Shown here piece after piece: positions 24,845 through 33,634 of a DNA stretch of 64,000 nt. The stretch is from Microbacterium abyssi (GTDB lineage: Bacteria > Actinomycetota > Actinomycetes > Actinomycetales > Microbacteriaceae). A model generated the notes under the pieces. That model did no database searches, was not told the DNA's origin, and saw nothing but the letters and a program-made list of their open reading frames with translations. Each line of letters begins with the position of its first letter. The stretch's first letter is position 1. Both the position numbers and the translations under genes were made by a program. The stretch is from the NCBI RefSeq assembly GCF_015277895.1, contig NZ_CP063815.1, forward strand, positions 1,178,001 through 1,242,000, written 5' to 3'.

Positions 24845-25636
24845 ATGCCGTCGACCGTTGCCATCTGCCAGTTCCGTCCCACAGCGTCGCGCGCGGACAA
24901 TCGAGCGCGGATCGCGGAGCTGACCTCCGATGCGGCGGCGCGCGGCGCGCGGCTGGTGGTCTTTCCGGAGTACTCGAGTTTCTTCGTCGATCCGATGGAT
25001 GCGACCCTCGCTGAGAACTCCGAGACGCTCGAGGGCGACTTCGTCCAGGGGCTGCGCCGGACGGCATCCGCGCACGATGTCACGATCATCGCCGGACTCG
25101 TCGAGAGCGCGGGGGAGCGGGTGCGCAACACCCTCGTCGCGGTGGACGGCACCGGCCTGCGCGCCGTGTACCGGAAGCAGCACCTGTACGACGCGTTCGG
25201 GCAGACCGAGTCGGATTGGATCGAGGCGGGCGCACTCGACGAGCCGCAGACCTTCGACATCGACGGGCTGCGCGTGGCGATGATGACCTGCTACGACCTG
25301 CGTTTCCCCGAGGTCGCCCGCACCCTCGTCGACGCTGGAGCGGACGTCATCGTCGTGCCGGCGGAGTGGGTGCGCGGGGCGCTCAAGGAGCATCACTGGA
25401 CGACGCTGCTCGCCGCGCGCGCCATCGAGAACACCGTGTACGTCGTGGCCGCCGACCACCCCACGCCGATCGGCGTCGGTCACTCGCAGATCATCGATCC
25501 GCAGGGCGTCGTGATCGCGGGCGTCGGGACAGAAGAGGGTATCGCCGTCGCGGAGATCAGCGCGGATGCTGTCGCCAGAGTGCGCGAGGTCAACCCCGTG
25601 CTGCGGCTGCGGCGCTACCGGGTCATTCCGCGCTGA
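24845..25636 (+). CDS. Carbon-nitrogen hydrolase (nitrilase superfamily amidase)
   Basis: This 263-residue cytoplasmic enzyme has the Glu-Lys-Cys triad of the nitrilase superfamily: Glu42 in FPEYSS, Lys111 in YRKQHLY and Cys149 in TCYDLRFPE. The second glutamate region (EHHWTTLLAARAIEN) is also present. Length and motifs fit the omega-amidase / Nit branch, which deaminates alpha-keto-glutaramate-type or deaminated-glutathione substrates. The downstream convergent aminotransferase would fit with such repair of side products, but the two are on opposite strands. The ATG at 24845 has GGAGG 8 nt upstream; an in-frame ATG six codons earlier lacks a site. Confidence 0.88.
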   Translation: MPSTVAICQFRPTASRADNRARIAELTSDAAARGARLVVFPEYSSFFVDPMDATLAENSETLEGDFVQGLRRTASAHDVTIIAGLVESAGERVRNTLVAVDGTGLRAVYRKQHLYDAFGQTESDWIEAGALDEPQTFDIDGLRVAMMTCYDLRFPEVARTLVDAGADVIVVPAEWVRGALKEHHWTTLLAARAIENTVYVVAADHPTPIGVGHSQIIDPQGVVIAGVGTEEGIAVAEISADAVARVREVNPVLRLRRYRVIPR

Positions 25637-25645
25637 TCGCTCGGT

Positions 25646-26848
25646 TCAGAACCGCGCAGCAGCCAGGCGCGCGGCGGCATCCTCGAGCACCTCGACGCGC
25701 TTGCACGCGGCGAAGCGCACGAGCCCGGCGTAATCTCCCTGGTGTGCAGGGCTGACGAACGCGCTCAACGGGATCGCGACGACTCCGGCCTTCTCCGGCA
25801 GCGCGCGGCAGAAGGCGGCGGCATCCGCTCCTCCCAGCGGCGTTGCGTCCGCGACCGTGAAGTATCCACCCTGCGGCGGGATGACCTCGAAACCGGCAGC
25901 GCGCAGACCGCCCCCGAGGACCTCGTGCTTGTGCTTGAGGGTGGCTGCGGCATCCGCGAAGAAGGCATCCGGCATCCGCAGTCCGACGGCGATCGCGGGC
26001 TGGAACGCCGACCCGTTCACGTATGTGAGGTACTGCTTGACGGTCAGCACCGCGGTGATGAGATCGGCCGGCCCGTGCACCCAGCCGATCTTCCACCCGG
26101 TCGTCGAGAAAGTCTTGCCGCCCGACGAGATCGTCAGCGTCCGCTCCGCGGCGCCGGCCAGCGTCGCCAGCGGCACGTGCGGACCCGTGAACGTGAGGTG
26201 CTCGTAGACCTCGTCGGTGACGATGATCGCGTCGTGCTTCTCGGCCAGCCGCACGATCTCGGCCTGCACCTGGGGCGTGAAGACCGCGCCGGTCGGATTG
26301 TGCGGGTCGTTCACGAGGATGATGCGTGTGCGGTCGGTGACCGATGCCGCGAGCACCTCGAGATCCGGCTGAAGATCCGGCAGCCGCAGGGGGACGGTGC
26401 GCAACCGCGCACCCGCGAGCGCGACAGCGGCGGCGTACGAGTCGTAGTACGGCTCGAAGACGACGACCTCGTCGTGCGGCGAGTCGATCAGAGCCAGCAG
26501 CGTCGCCGTCAGGGCCTCCGTGGCTCCGGCGGTGACGATGACCTCGGTCGCGGGGTCGACCTCGAGCCCGTAGAACCGGTGCTGGTGCTCGCCGATCGCC
26601 GCGAGCAGATCGGGGAACCCGCGCCCCGGCGGGTACTGGTTCACGCCTCTGGCGATCGCGTCCCGCGCCGCTTCGAGCACCTCGGCAGGGCCATCCTCGT
26701 CGGGGAACCCCTGCCCGAGATTGATCGCACCGGTTCGCGCCGCCGCCGCAGACATCTCTGCGAAGATGGTGGGCGCGACGACGCCATCCGAGGAAAGCAG
26801 GCCCGCCCCCGCCGCAGTGCGCCGCCAGGCGCCGGGAATAGCACTCAT
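25646..26848 (-). CDS. PLP-dependent aminotransferase, class I/II (DapC / kynurenine aminotransferase-like)
   Basis: This 400-residue fold-type I aminotransferase has NLGQGFPDEDGP at the N-terminus, an NDPHNPTGAVF segment (about residue 190), a conserved DEVYEHL (about 222) and the PLP lysine in SSGGKTFSTTGWKIGW (about 249). These match the branch of N-succinyldiaminopimelate aminotransferase (DapC) and glutamine transaminase K / kynurenine aminotransferases. The substrate cannot be decided from sequence alone. The ATG at 26848 is preceded by TAGCCT with 7 nt between, so a leaderless mRNA is likely; the much longer open frame upstream has no support. It converges on the nitrilase gene with a 9-nt gap. 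Confidence 0.88.
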   Translation of the reverse strand: MSAIPGAWRRTAAGAGLLSSDGVVAPTIFAEMSAAAARTGAINLGQGFPDEDGPAEVLEAARDAIARGVNQYPPGRGFPDLLAAIGEHQHRFYGLEVDPATEVIVTAGATEALTATLLALIDSPHDEVVVFEPYYDSYAAAVALAGARLRTVPLRLPDLQPDLEVLAASVTDRTRIILVNDPHNPTGAVFTPQVQAEIVRLAEKHDAIIVTDEVYEHLTFTGPHVPLATLAGAAERTLTISSGGKTFSTTGWKIGWVHGPADLITAVLTVKQYLTYVNGSAFQPAIAVGLRMPDAFFADAAATLKHKHEVLGGGLRAAGFEVIPPQGGYFTVADATPLGGADAAAFCRALPEKAGVVAIPLSAFVSPAHQGDYAGLVRFAACKRVEVLEDAAARLAAARF

Positions 26849-26855
26849 GCGAACC

Positions 26856-26861
26856 AGGCTA
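26856..26861 (-). promoter_or_regulatory. -10 element (TAGCCT) of the aminotransferase gene, leaderless type
   Basis: The hexamer on the complement ends 7 nt before the ATG at 26848 and removes 66 residues from the longest possible reading. Confidence 0.5.
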
Positions 26862-26945
26862 AGGCCATAGGCAGCACTCACCCTGCCCATATCGAACGCA
26901 CAGCTACAGGCGGCACTCTGAAATGGCGTTGATGAAGGAGCAGAC

Positions 26946-28442
26946 ATGAACCACGACAACACCCCCGACCAGCCCTCGTCCCCCGAGCAGCCTGCGCCGC
27001 AGGCCTCAGGCACGGGTTCCGGCCACGACATGCCCGCCGCGTTCACGTCGCCCTCCGCGACGCCGAATCAGCCCGGCTGGGCCGGGTCACAGCACCCGGC
27101 GCCGACCGGCAGTACCGCGCAGGGAGCCGCGTTCGGCGTCCCGACGCCGGCTGACCCGCACGCGCACGCGGTTCCGGTCACCCCCTACGCCGCGGGTTCG
27201 CACGAGCAGACCACGCCGGTCACGCCCCTCGCGACGAGGACCACGGAGAAGAAGCCGTTCGGTGCAGGCAAGGTCGCGGCGCTGATCGTCGCCGCATCCC
27301 TCGTCGGCGGCGCAGCCGGCCTCGGCGGCAGCTATCTCGGCAGTACTCTCTGGGCGCAGCCGGTCGGCAGCACCGCGACAGGGCCCGAGGCGATCACGGT
27401 CAACAACCCGGGATCGGTGAACGAGACCACGGCCATCGCGACCGAGGTGCTCCCGTCCGTGGTCACCATCCAGGCCGCGGGTTCCAGTGAATCGGGCAGC
27501 GGCTCCGGTGTCGTCCTGAGCGACGACGGCTACGTGCTCACGAACACGCACGTCGTGACCCTCGGCGGTGCCGAGGCGAACCCGACCATCCGCGTCACGA
27601 CCTCCGACGGTCACATCTACAACGCCGAGATCGTCGGTACCGACCCGATCTACGACCTGGCCGTCATCAAGCTCGAGGGCGCGACGGATCTCGCGCCGAT
27701 CGAGTTCGCGGACTCGTCAGAACTCAACGTCGGCTCCACCGCGGTGGCCGTCGGCGCTCCGCTGGGACTGTCGAACTCGGTCACCACCGGCATCGTCAGT
27801 GCGCTGAACCGCAGCATCCAGATCGCCTCTTCCGCGTTGCCGGACTCGGCAGCCGAGGACGCTCCGCAGGATGAGGGCGACCAGGGCGGCAGCCCGTTCC
27901 AGTTCGATCTTCCCGGCACAGAGCAGCAGAGCGCGAGCCAGTCGATCTCGATCTCGGTCATCCAGACGGATGCCGCGATCAACCCCGGGAACTCCGGTGG
28001 TGCACTGGTCGACAGCGAGGGCAGGCTCATCGGCATCAACGTCGCCATCGCGACCGCCGGCGCCGCGGAGGAATCCGGTTCCATCGGCGTCGGCTTCTCG
28101 ATCCCGTCGAACATCGCCAAGCGCGTGTCGGACGAGATCATCGAGAACGGCTCGGCGACCCACGGCCTGCTGGGCGCGACCGTGCAGGATGCCACGTCCG
28201 TCGAGAGCGCGGAGGTCGCCGGTGCGGTGATCGTCGAGACGACCGGCGGCGGTGCCGCAGCCGACGGAGGACTCGAGAGCAGCGACATCGTCACGCAGTT
28301 CAACGGCCTCCCGATCACGGGGGCGACCGACCTCACGGCGCAGGTCAGGGCCGCGGCCGCCGGCAGCGAGGCGACCGTCACTTACGTGCGCGACGGTGAG
28401 ACGTTCGAGGCGACGGTGACGCTCGGCGAGCTCGATCTCTGA
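26946..28442 (+). CDS. HtrA/DegP-type serine protease with N-terminal anchor and PDZ domain
   Basis: This 498-residue protein starts with about 95 cytoplasmic residues rich in Pro, Ala, Gln and Thr. One transmembrane helix follows (about 108-130), then an extracytoplasmic trypsin-like domain and a C-terminal PDZ domain (about 395-495). The catalytic triad is His202 (TNTHVV), Asp237 (YDLAVIKL) and Ser350 (NPGNSGGAL). An acidic, Gln/Ser-rich insert sits between about 295 and 330. It should degrade or refold damaged proteins outside the membrane under stress. The ATG has AAGGAG 6 nt upstream. It is followed by a perfect hairpin that also contains the start of the next gene. Confidence 0.93.
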   Translation: MNHDNTPDQPSSPEQPAPQASGTGSGHDMPAAFTSPSATPNQPGWAGSQHPAPTGSTAQGAAFGVPTPADPHAHAVPVTPYAAGSHEQTTPVTPLATRTTEKKPFGAGKVAALIVAASLVGGAAGLGGSYLGSTLWAQPVGSTATGPEAITVNNPGSVNETTAIATEVLPSVVTIQAAGSSESGSGSGVVLSDDGYVLTNTHVVTLGGAEANPTIRVTTSDGHIYNAEIVGTDPIYDLAVIKLEGATDLAPIEFADSSELNVGSTAVAVGAPLGLSNSVTTGIVSALNRSIQIASSALPDSAAEDAPQDEGDQGGSPFQFDLPGTEQQSASQSISISVIQTDAAINPGNSGGALVDSEGRLIGINVAIATAGAAEESGSIGVGFSIPSNIAKRVSDEIIENGSATHGLLGATVQDATSVESAEVAGAVIVETTGGGAAADGGLESSDIVTQFNGLPITGATDLTAQVRAAAAGSEATVTYVRDGETFEATVTLGELDL

Positions 28443-28457
28443 GCCGAACCGTTCACA

Positions 28458-28504
28458 GAGAAGGACGCCACCCCGCGATAGGCTCGCGGGGTGGCGTCCT
28501 TCTC
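28458..28504 (+). terminator. Perfect 20-bp inverted repeat: htrA-type terminator overlapping the next promoter and start codon
   Basis: Arms 28458-28477 and 28485-28504 pair without mismatch around a 7-nt loop, followed by TTTCGG. It lies 15 nt after the protease stop and looks like a strong terminator. The right arm carries the GTG start and first codons of the next gene, and the -10 hexamer TAGGCT sits across the arm-loop border and in the loop (28479-28484). Confidence 0.75.
28479..28484 (+). promoter_or_regulatory. -10 element (TAGGCT) of the first CDP-glycerol transferase gene, leaderless type
   Basis: TAGGCT is followed by 6 nt and the GTG at 28491. The element occupies the loop of the inverted repeat 28458-28504. 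Confidence 0.5.
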
Positions 28505-29744
28505 TTTCGGCTCCGGCAACGCGGCCAAGCTGCTGCGGATCCCGCTGTATGCCGCCGGACGCATAGGCACTCTCCTCGTGCCGCGTGGAACCCGCTGGGT
28601 GTTCGGCTGCGGCGCCGGCGTGGGGGACGGCGCACTCGCGCTGTGGCGCGTGGCCGAGGCCGAGGGGCACGACGCCGTCTGGCTCGCAGCCTCCGATCGC
28701 GAGCATCGGGACGCCGCCGCGCTCGGCATCCCGACGATCCGCAAGCAGTCCCTGCGGGGCTGGTGGGCGACCGCGCGTGCGGGCGTGCTGGTCGTGACAC
28801 ACGGGCAGGGCGACGTGAACCGCTACGCCGCCTCCGGAGCGTTCATCGTGCAGCTCTGGCACGGCATCCCGCTCAAGCGCATCGGACTCGATTCGCTCGC
28901 GACCACCCAGGTGCCGAACGTGCCGGGAGCGCGACTGCTGCGCCGCCTGGTCGAACTCCTGTACCGCGCGACGGCGCAGCGCATCACGTTGATGCCCGCC
29001 GCGTCCGAGCGCTCTCGCGGGCGGCTCGAATCCGCCTTCGCTCTCGGGGACGCGAAGGTCGTCGTGACCGGCGAGCCCCGTGTCGACGTGCTGTCGGCCG
29101 GCACCGCTGAGGAACGGCGGTCCGCGGCATCCGCTCTGCTGGAGGAGGCGACCGGACCGCTGCCCGAGGGCGCTCGCAGGGTGCTGTACGCGCCGACCTG
29201 GCGCGATGGCGGCGACGACCCCGCCGTGCCGACCGCGGCGGAGTGGGTGCGCATCGTCGCCCTGCTCGAGCAGCGCAATGCTGTGCTGTTCGTGCGCTCG
29301 CATCCGCTCGGCGCGGGCGCGTACCGGTCGCCGCTGCCGACCGCACGGGTGCGGATGCTGGGATCCGACGTCATGAACGACGTTACACCGGCGCTACCGG
29401 GGATCGACGTGCTGATCACGGACTACTCATCGCTGGCGTACGACGTCGGGCTCCTCGGGATGCCGGTGCTGTATCTCGCGCCCGACGCTGAGGAGTACGC
29501 CCGTACGCGCGGCTTCTACGGGCGCTACGAGGACATCGCCGGGGCGGATGCCGCGGTCGACTGGAACGGGCTGCTGGACCAGCTGGACGGCCTGCTGACG
29601 GACGAGACCGCGTTCGCGATGCGTTCGACGGCATCCAGTACGCTCAGCGCACAGTTGCATGCGCATCGTGACGGGCAGAACACCCGGCGCGTGTACCGAG
29701 CCATGCGCGCGCGGGGGATCCCCGCGCCGAGAGGAGCAGGATGA
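28491..29744 (+). CDS. CDP-glycerol glycerophosphotransferase family protein (teichoic acid-type)
   Basis: This 417-residue protein is of the TagB/TagF-like family, which moves glycerol- or ribitol-phosphate from a CDP donor to a polymer acceptor on the inner face of the membrane. The family motifs are visible: LWHGIPLKRIGLDS (about residue 122), LYAPTWRDGG (about 230), RSHPLG (about 275) and a late TDYSSLAYDVGLLG (about 308) that contacts CDP. There is no transmembrane segment; a basic N-terminus may dock to the membrane. It overlaps the next family member by ATGA. The start GTG is fixed by the -10 element 6 nt upstream and lies inside a terminator stem. Confidence 0.85.
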   Translation: MASFSFGSGNAAKLLRIPLYAAGRIGTLLVPRGTRWVFGCGAGVGDGALALWRVAEAEGHDAVWLAASDREHRDAAALGIPTIRKQSLRGWWATARAGVLVVTHGQGDVNRYAASGAFIVQLWHGIPLKRIGLDSLATTQVPNVPGARLLRRLVELLYRATAQRITLMPAASERSRGRLESAFALGDAKVVVTGEPRVDVLSAGTAEERRSAASALLEEATGPLPEGARRVLYAPTWRDGGDDPAVPTAAEWVRIVALLEQRNAVLFVRSHPLGAGAYRSPLPTARVRMLGSDVMNDVTPALPGIDVLITDYSSLAYDVGLLGMPVLYLAPDAEEYARTRGFYGRYEDIAGADAAVDWNGLLDQLDGLLTDETAFAMRSTASSTLSAQLHAHRDGQNTRRVYRAMRARGIPAPRGAG

Positions 29745-31177
29745 CGACCGCCCGCATCGATGAGCAGACCGAGAGCCTGGTCATCGCCGGCACGGGTTCG
29801 AGACCCTCTGAGGGGACGCTCGCAGGATCTCGCGCGCGCGTCCTCGGGAAGATCACCGGCGGTGGCAAGACCTGGAAGGCGACGTTTCCGCTGCAGGCGG
29901 CGCGCTGGGGTGGCGCCGAGCTGCCGCTCCCGTCAGGCGCGTACGAGCTCAGCATCGACGGCGTGGATCTCACCGGAATCGAGGCGGAGCCCCGGGTGCT
30001 GCCGGGGGTTCGGATCTCACTTCAGGGCGCACACGTCGTGATCGCACCTCCGCTGGATCCGGTCCACGAGACGAGCGACGGGCAATCGGCGCTCGAGGAG
30101 CGCTACGTCGCGCAATCCGGCGGCGACGAGAACGCCGTGTTCTTCGAGAGCTTCTACGGCCAGAGCGCGGGATGCAACCCCGGGGCGATCGATCGCGAGC
30201 TCGCCGCGCGCGCGCCGGGCGTCACGCGGTACTGGAGCGTCGTCGACCTGTCGGTGCCGGTCCCGGACGGGGCGATCGCCGTCGTCGAGGGCAGCCCGGA
30301 GTGGTGGCGGGCCAGGGGAGCGGCACGGCTGCTGATCGTGAACGACTGGCTGCGGCGCCGATTTGCACGCAAGGCCGGGCAGCGGGTGGTGCAGACCTGG
30401 CATGGCACGCCGCTCAAGCGGCTCGCGCTGCATCGCCCGGGATTCGACCCGAGGCGGATGGCGGCCGTGATCAAGGAGTCGCGGCGGTGGGATGTGCTGC
30501 TCGCGCAGAACATCTATGCCGAGCGCATCCTCAAGAAGGCGTACGCCTTCTTCGGCAAGCCCATCTGGACGGACGGCTATCCCCGCAACGACACGCTCGT
30601 CACCGGCGACGGCGCGGCGACTCGCGAAGCCCTCGGCATCGGCCCGGAGGAGAAGGTGCTGCTGTACGCGCCGACCTGGCGCGACGATCGCAGCGAGATC
30701 GTCGACTTCGTCGATCCCCAGCTTCTCGCCGAGCAGGCGGATGCGGTCGTGCTGGTGCGCGGACACTCGCGAACCCTTCGGCCGGGCAAGGACCACACCG
30801 GTGCGCGTGTGATCGACGTCACAGGATTCCCCGACACCACCCGGCTGCTGCTCGCGGCGGATGCGCTCATCACGGACTACTCCTCGGTGATGTTCGACTT
30901 CAGCGTCACGGGCAAGCCGATGTTCTTCCTCGTTCCCGACCTCGAGCACTACCGGGGGCAGCTGCGCGGGTTCTACTTCGACCTCGCCCACCGCGCGCCG
31001 GGGCCGCTGGTCGGCTCGCAGGACGAGCTCGTGGCCGCCGTGATCGACGACTCGGTGCCCGGCAGGTTCGCCGAGCGGTATGCGGCGTGGCGGCGGCAGT
31101 TCAACGGCCGCGACGACGGTCACGCCGCCGAGCGCGTGGTCTCCCGCATCCTCGACCTCGGCTACCTCACCCCGTAG
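29741..31177 (+). CDS. CDP-glycerol glycerophosphotransferase family protein, with N-terminal extension
   Basis: This 478-residue homologue of the preceding gene is translated from the ATGA overlap, with GGAG upstream. Its first 120 residues form a separate beta-rich region not seen in the upstream protein. The transferase domain follows, with TWHGTPLKRLALH (about residue 222), LYAPTWRDDR (about 307), VRGHSRTL and TDYSSVMFDFSVTGKP (about 378). The two tandem proteins probably act in succession, for example as a primase and a polymerase of a polyol-phosphate polymer, or on two acceptors. The family is secure; the polyol (glycerol or ribitol) is not decidable. Confidence 0.87.
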   Translation: MTTARIDEQTESLVIAGTGSRPSEGTLAGSRARVLGKITGGGKTWKATFPLQAARWGGAELPLPSGAYELSIDGVDLTGIEAEPRVLPGVRISLQGAHVVIAPPLDPVHETSDGQSALEERYVAQSGGDENAVFFESFYGQSAGCNPGAIDRELAARAPGVTRYWSVVDLSVPVPDGAIAVVEGSPEWWRARGAARLLIVNDWLRRRFARKAGQRVVQTWHGTPLKRLALHRPGFDPRRMAAVIKESRRWDVLLAQNIYAERILKKAYAFFGKPIWTDGYPRNDTLVTGDGAATREALGIGPEEKVLLYAPTWRDDRSEIVDFVDPQLLAEQADAVVLVRGHSRTLRPGKDHTGARVIDVTGFPDTTRLLLAADALITDYSSVMFDFSVTGKPMFFLVPDLEHYRGQLRGFYFDLAHRAPGPLVGSQDELVAAVIDDSVPGRFAERYAAWRRQFNGRDDGHAAERVVSRILDLGYLTP

Positions 31178-31181
31178 CGCT

Positions 31182-32255
31182 TCAGGGGAGCGGGGTGTTC
31201 CGCGTGCCGAGGCGGGAGGCGTCCACGGTGTCCCTGGCGCCGCGCAGCACACCGGCGATGAAGCCGAACCCCCAGGCCAGGTGCATGGTCGGCAGCACGG
31301 CCAGGGTCCACAGACGCTCTCGCGGCGTGCGCCCGCCGCCGGGTCGGAGCGCCATGGCGGCCACGAGCACCGCGTACGCGATCAGCGGCAGATAGATGAT
31401 GGATGCCACGACAGACGCGACGCCGGTCAGCACGCGCGCGAGCTGCAGGATGCCGACGATCACCGCGAGCGCGACGTTCAGCACGAGCGCGGGGGGAGCG
31501 AAGAAGCGCAGGCCGTTGCTGCGGCCGTAGCGCCGCACGAGCTCGCCGCGCCATGCGCCTGTCGCGCGGAACTGTCGCGCCAGCCGCCACCAGCTCTCGC
31601 GCGGCCAATAGGTCACCGACAGCTGCGGATCGAGCCAGACCTTGTGGCCTGCCTGGCGGATGCGCAGATTGAGCTCCCAGTCCTCGCCGCGCCTGATCGA
31701 CTCGTCGAACAGCCCGACCTGCTCGAGCACGGAGCGACGCATCACGCCGAGATAGGCGGACTCCGCTTCGCCCTCGTGCGTGGTGCCGTGATAGGCGCCG
31801 CCGCCGAGGCCGATGGGGGAGTTGTACGCCCGGGCCACCGCGCGCTGGAACGGTGTGCGACCGTCCGCGCGCATCACCCCGCCGACGTTCGCAGCGCCTG
31901 TGCGCTCCAGCGTCGCCAGCGCCCGCTGCGCGTACCCGGGGGCGAGCTCGGAGTGCGCGTCGACGCGCACGATCGTAGGGTGGCGGCTGGCGCGGATCGC
32001 CGCGTTGAGGCCGACCGGGATGTGCGCGGCGGGGTTCTCGACGAGACGGATCCGGTCGTCCTCGTCTGCGAGGCGCCGGGCGAGCTCCGTCGTGCCGTCG
32101 GTGGAGGGGCCGAGGGCGAGCACGAGTTCGCTCGGACCCTGCAGCTCCTGCGCCAGCACCGAGGCGACGGCGTGCTCGAGGTACGCGCGCTCGTTGAGCA
32201 CGGGCATGATGAACGACACCCCTGACCGAGGCGTTGTGTAATCGTGCTCTTCCAC
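31182..32255 (-). CDS. Family 2 glycosyltransferase with C-terminal membrane helices
   Basis: This 357-residue GT-A glycosyltransferase has the N-terminal SFIMPVLNERAYLEHAV strand, an early nucleotide-binding region and RVDAHSELAPGYA (a DxH metal site where most family members have DxD, about residue 97). RRGEDWELNLRIRQAG (about residue 208) provides the acceptor and base region (ED). Two or three hydrophobic segments are at about 258-310. It resembles succinoglycan/ExoA-type transferases. The GTG start is preceded by CATGAT with 6 nt between. It sits between CDP-glycerol transferase genes and probably decorates or primes the same polymer. It is convergent with the gene to the left (4-nt gap). 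Confidence 0.85.
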   Translation of the reverse strand: MEEHDYTTPRSGVSFIMPVLNERAYLEHAVASVLAQELQGPSELVLALGPSTDGTTELARRLADEDDRIRLVENPAAHIPVGLNAAIRASRHPTIVRVDAHSELAPGYAQRALATLERTGAANVGGVMRADGRTPFQRAVARAYNSPIGLGGGAYHGTTHEGEAESAYLGVMRRSVLEQVGLFDESIRRGEDWELNLRIRQAGHKVWLDPQLSVTYWPRESWWRLARQFRATGAWRGELVRRYGRSNGLRFFAPPALVLNVALAVIVGILQLARVLTGVASVVASIIYLPLIAYAVLVAAMALRPGGGRTPRERLWTLAVLPTMHLAWGFGFIAGVLRGARDTVDASRLGTRNTPLP

Positions 32256-32292
32256 CCGTCGATCATGTCATGGCGCGCCGAGCGTCCATGCG

Positions 32293-32298
32293 TACTCT
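32293..32298 (+). promoter_or_regulatory. -10 element (TACTCT) of the third CDP-glycerol transferase gene, leaderless type
   Basis: TACTCT is followed by 6 nt and the GTG at 32305. Confidence 0.5.
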
Positions 32299-32304
32299 TG
32301 AGAG

Positions 32305-33588
32305 GTGAGTGGTGTCAGCGATCTCAAGAAGGCCTATCGACTGCTGCGGAAGGCCCTGCGGTCGAGGAAGGCCGTGCAACGGGTCCGCCGGCAGCTCGTG
32401 ACCCGGCCGCCGCACCCCGAAGACCACTACAAGGTCGCGGTGTATTTCGCCGACGGCGCCGTCAACATGTACCAGATGCGCCAGTGGTACCGGCCGCTCG
32501 CCGAACTCGAGAAGCTCTGGCCCGTCGTCGTCCTCGCCCGCAACGCGGGCGGCGCCGAGAAGCTGCTCGAGGAGGACGCCCTGCCGGTCGCCTTCGTGCC
32601 CACCGTGCGCGACCTCGAGCGCTTCATCTCCCGACAGGACATCCGCGTCGTGCTGTACGTGAACCAGAACACGCGCAACTTCCAGATGTTCCGGTACGGC
32701 CGGCGCTGGCACGTGTTCATCAATCACGGCGAGTCCGACAAGATGTACATGACCACGAACCAGTACAAGGCGTACGACTACGCGTTCGTGGCCGGCCAGG
32801 CCGCGCGCGACCGTCTGAGCCGCACGCTCTGGGACTACGACGTGGACAGCAGGACGATCGAGATCGGCCGTCCGCAGGCGGATCACTACTCCGGCATCCT
32901 GCCGTACACGCCCGACGAGCGCACCGTCGTGCTCTACGCGCCCACCTGGGAGGGCGATCGTCCCAGCGCCCACTACGGCTCGATAGCGACGCACGGCGAG
33001 ACTCTCGTCAAGGCGCTGCTGGCGACCGGGCGACACCGGGTGATCTACCGGCCGCACCCCCGCAGTGGTGTCATAGACGACGAGTACGGCGCCGCGCATC
33101 GGCGTATCATCTCGGCGATCGCCGAGACTAACCAGTCAGACGCCGCCGCGCGCCACATCTTCGACGACAGCCCCGAGCTGGGCTGGCAGCTCTCGTCAGC
33201 GGATGTCGCGATCGTCGACATCTCGGCGATGGTCTACGACCGCCTGGCGTCAGGGAAGCCGCTGATGATCACGCGCCCGATGGACGAACGCGCGTCGATC
33301 GACACCGGCGGGTATCTCTCCGACTGCGAGTGGCTGACAGCGGATGCTGCGGCGGACATCGTCGCCGAGATCGACCGCGTGCGTGCCGACGAGCGGGCCA
33401 TCGCGAAGCTGCGGATGTGGGTGCAGCACTACTTCGGAGACACGACCCCGGGCGTGGCGACGGCGAAGTTCCACACGGCCGTCGATCGGCTCATGGGCGA
33501 CTGGGACGAGTGGCGCCAGCGTGAGATCGGCGCCGTCGCGCGGGATGAGGACGACGATGACGAAGAGGCGAAGGACGACGACCTCTGA
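32305..33588 (+). CDS. CDP-glycerol glycerophosphotransferase family protein
   Basis: This 427-residue third member of the family in 5 kb has FINHGESDKMYMTTNQ (about residue 140) in place of the HGxPLK motif, LYAPTWEGDRP (about 210), RPHPRSG (about 250) and VDISAMVYDRLASGKP (about 306). The altered first motif groups it with more distant teichoic-acid-like transferases. The C-terminus is an acidic tail of alternating Asp, Glu and Lys. There is no membrane segment. A separate leaderless-type promoter drives it. A role in a wall glycopolymer is inferred from family and from the neighbouring transferases. Confidence 0.82.
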   Translation: MSGVSDLKKAYRLLRKALRSRKAVQRVRRQLVTRPPHPEDHYKVAVYFADGAVNMYQMRQWYRPLAELEKLWPVVVLARNAGGAEKLLEEDALPVAFVPTVRDLERFISRQDIRVVLYVNQNTRNFQMFRYGRRWHVFINHGESDKMYMTTNQYKAYDYAFVAGQAARDRLSRTLWDYDVDSRTIEIGRPQADHYSGILPYTPDERTVVLYAPTWEGDRPSAHYGSIATHGETLVKALLATGRHRVIYRPHPRSGVIDDEYGAAHRRIISAIAETNQSDAAARHIFDDSPELGWQLSSADVAIVDISAMVYDRLASGKPLMITRPMDERASIDTGGYLSDCEWLTADAAADIVAEIDRVRADERAIAKLRMWVQHYFGDTTPGVATAKFHTAVDRLMGDWDEWRQREIGAVARDEDDDDEEAKDDDL

Positions 33589-33622
33589 TCCGATGCCCCT
33601 GACGCCTGACTCGACGGGTTCG

Positions 33623-33628
33623 TAGACT
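33623..33628 (+). promoter_or_regulatory. -10 element (TAGACT) of birA, leaderless type
   Basis: TAGACT is followed by 6 nt and the ATG at 33635. Confidence 0.5.
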
Positions 33629-33634
33629 GGCGAC

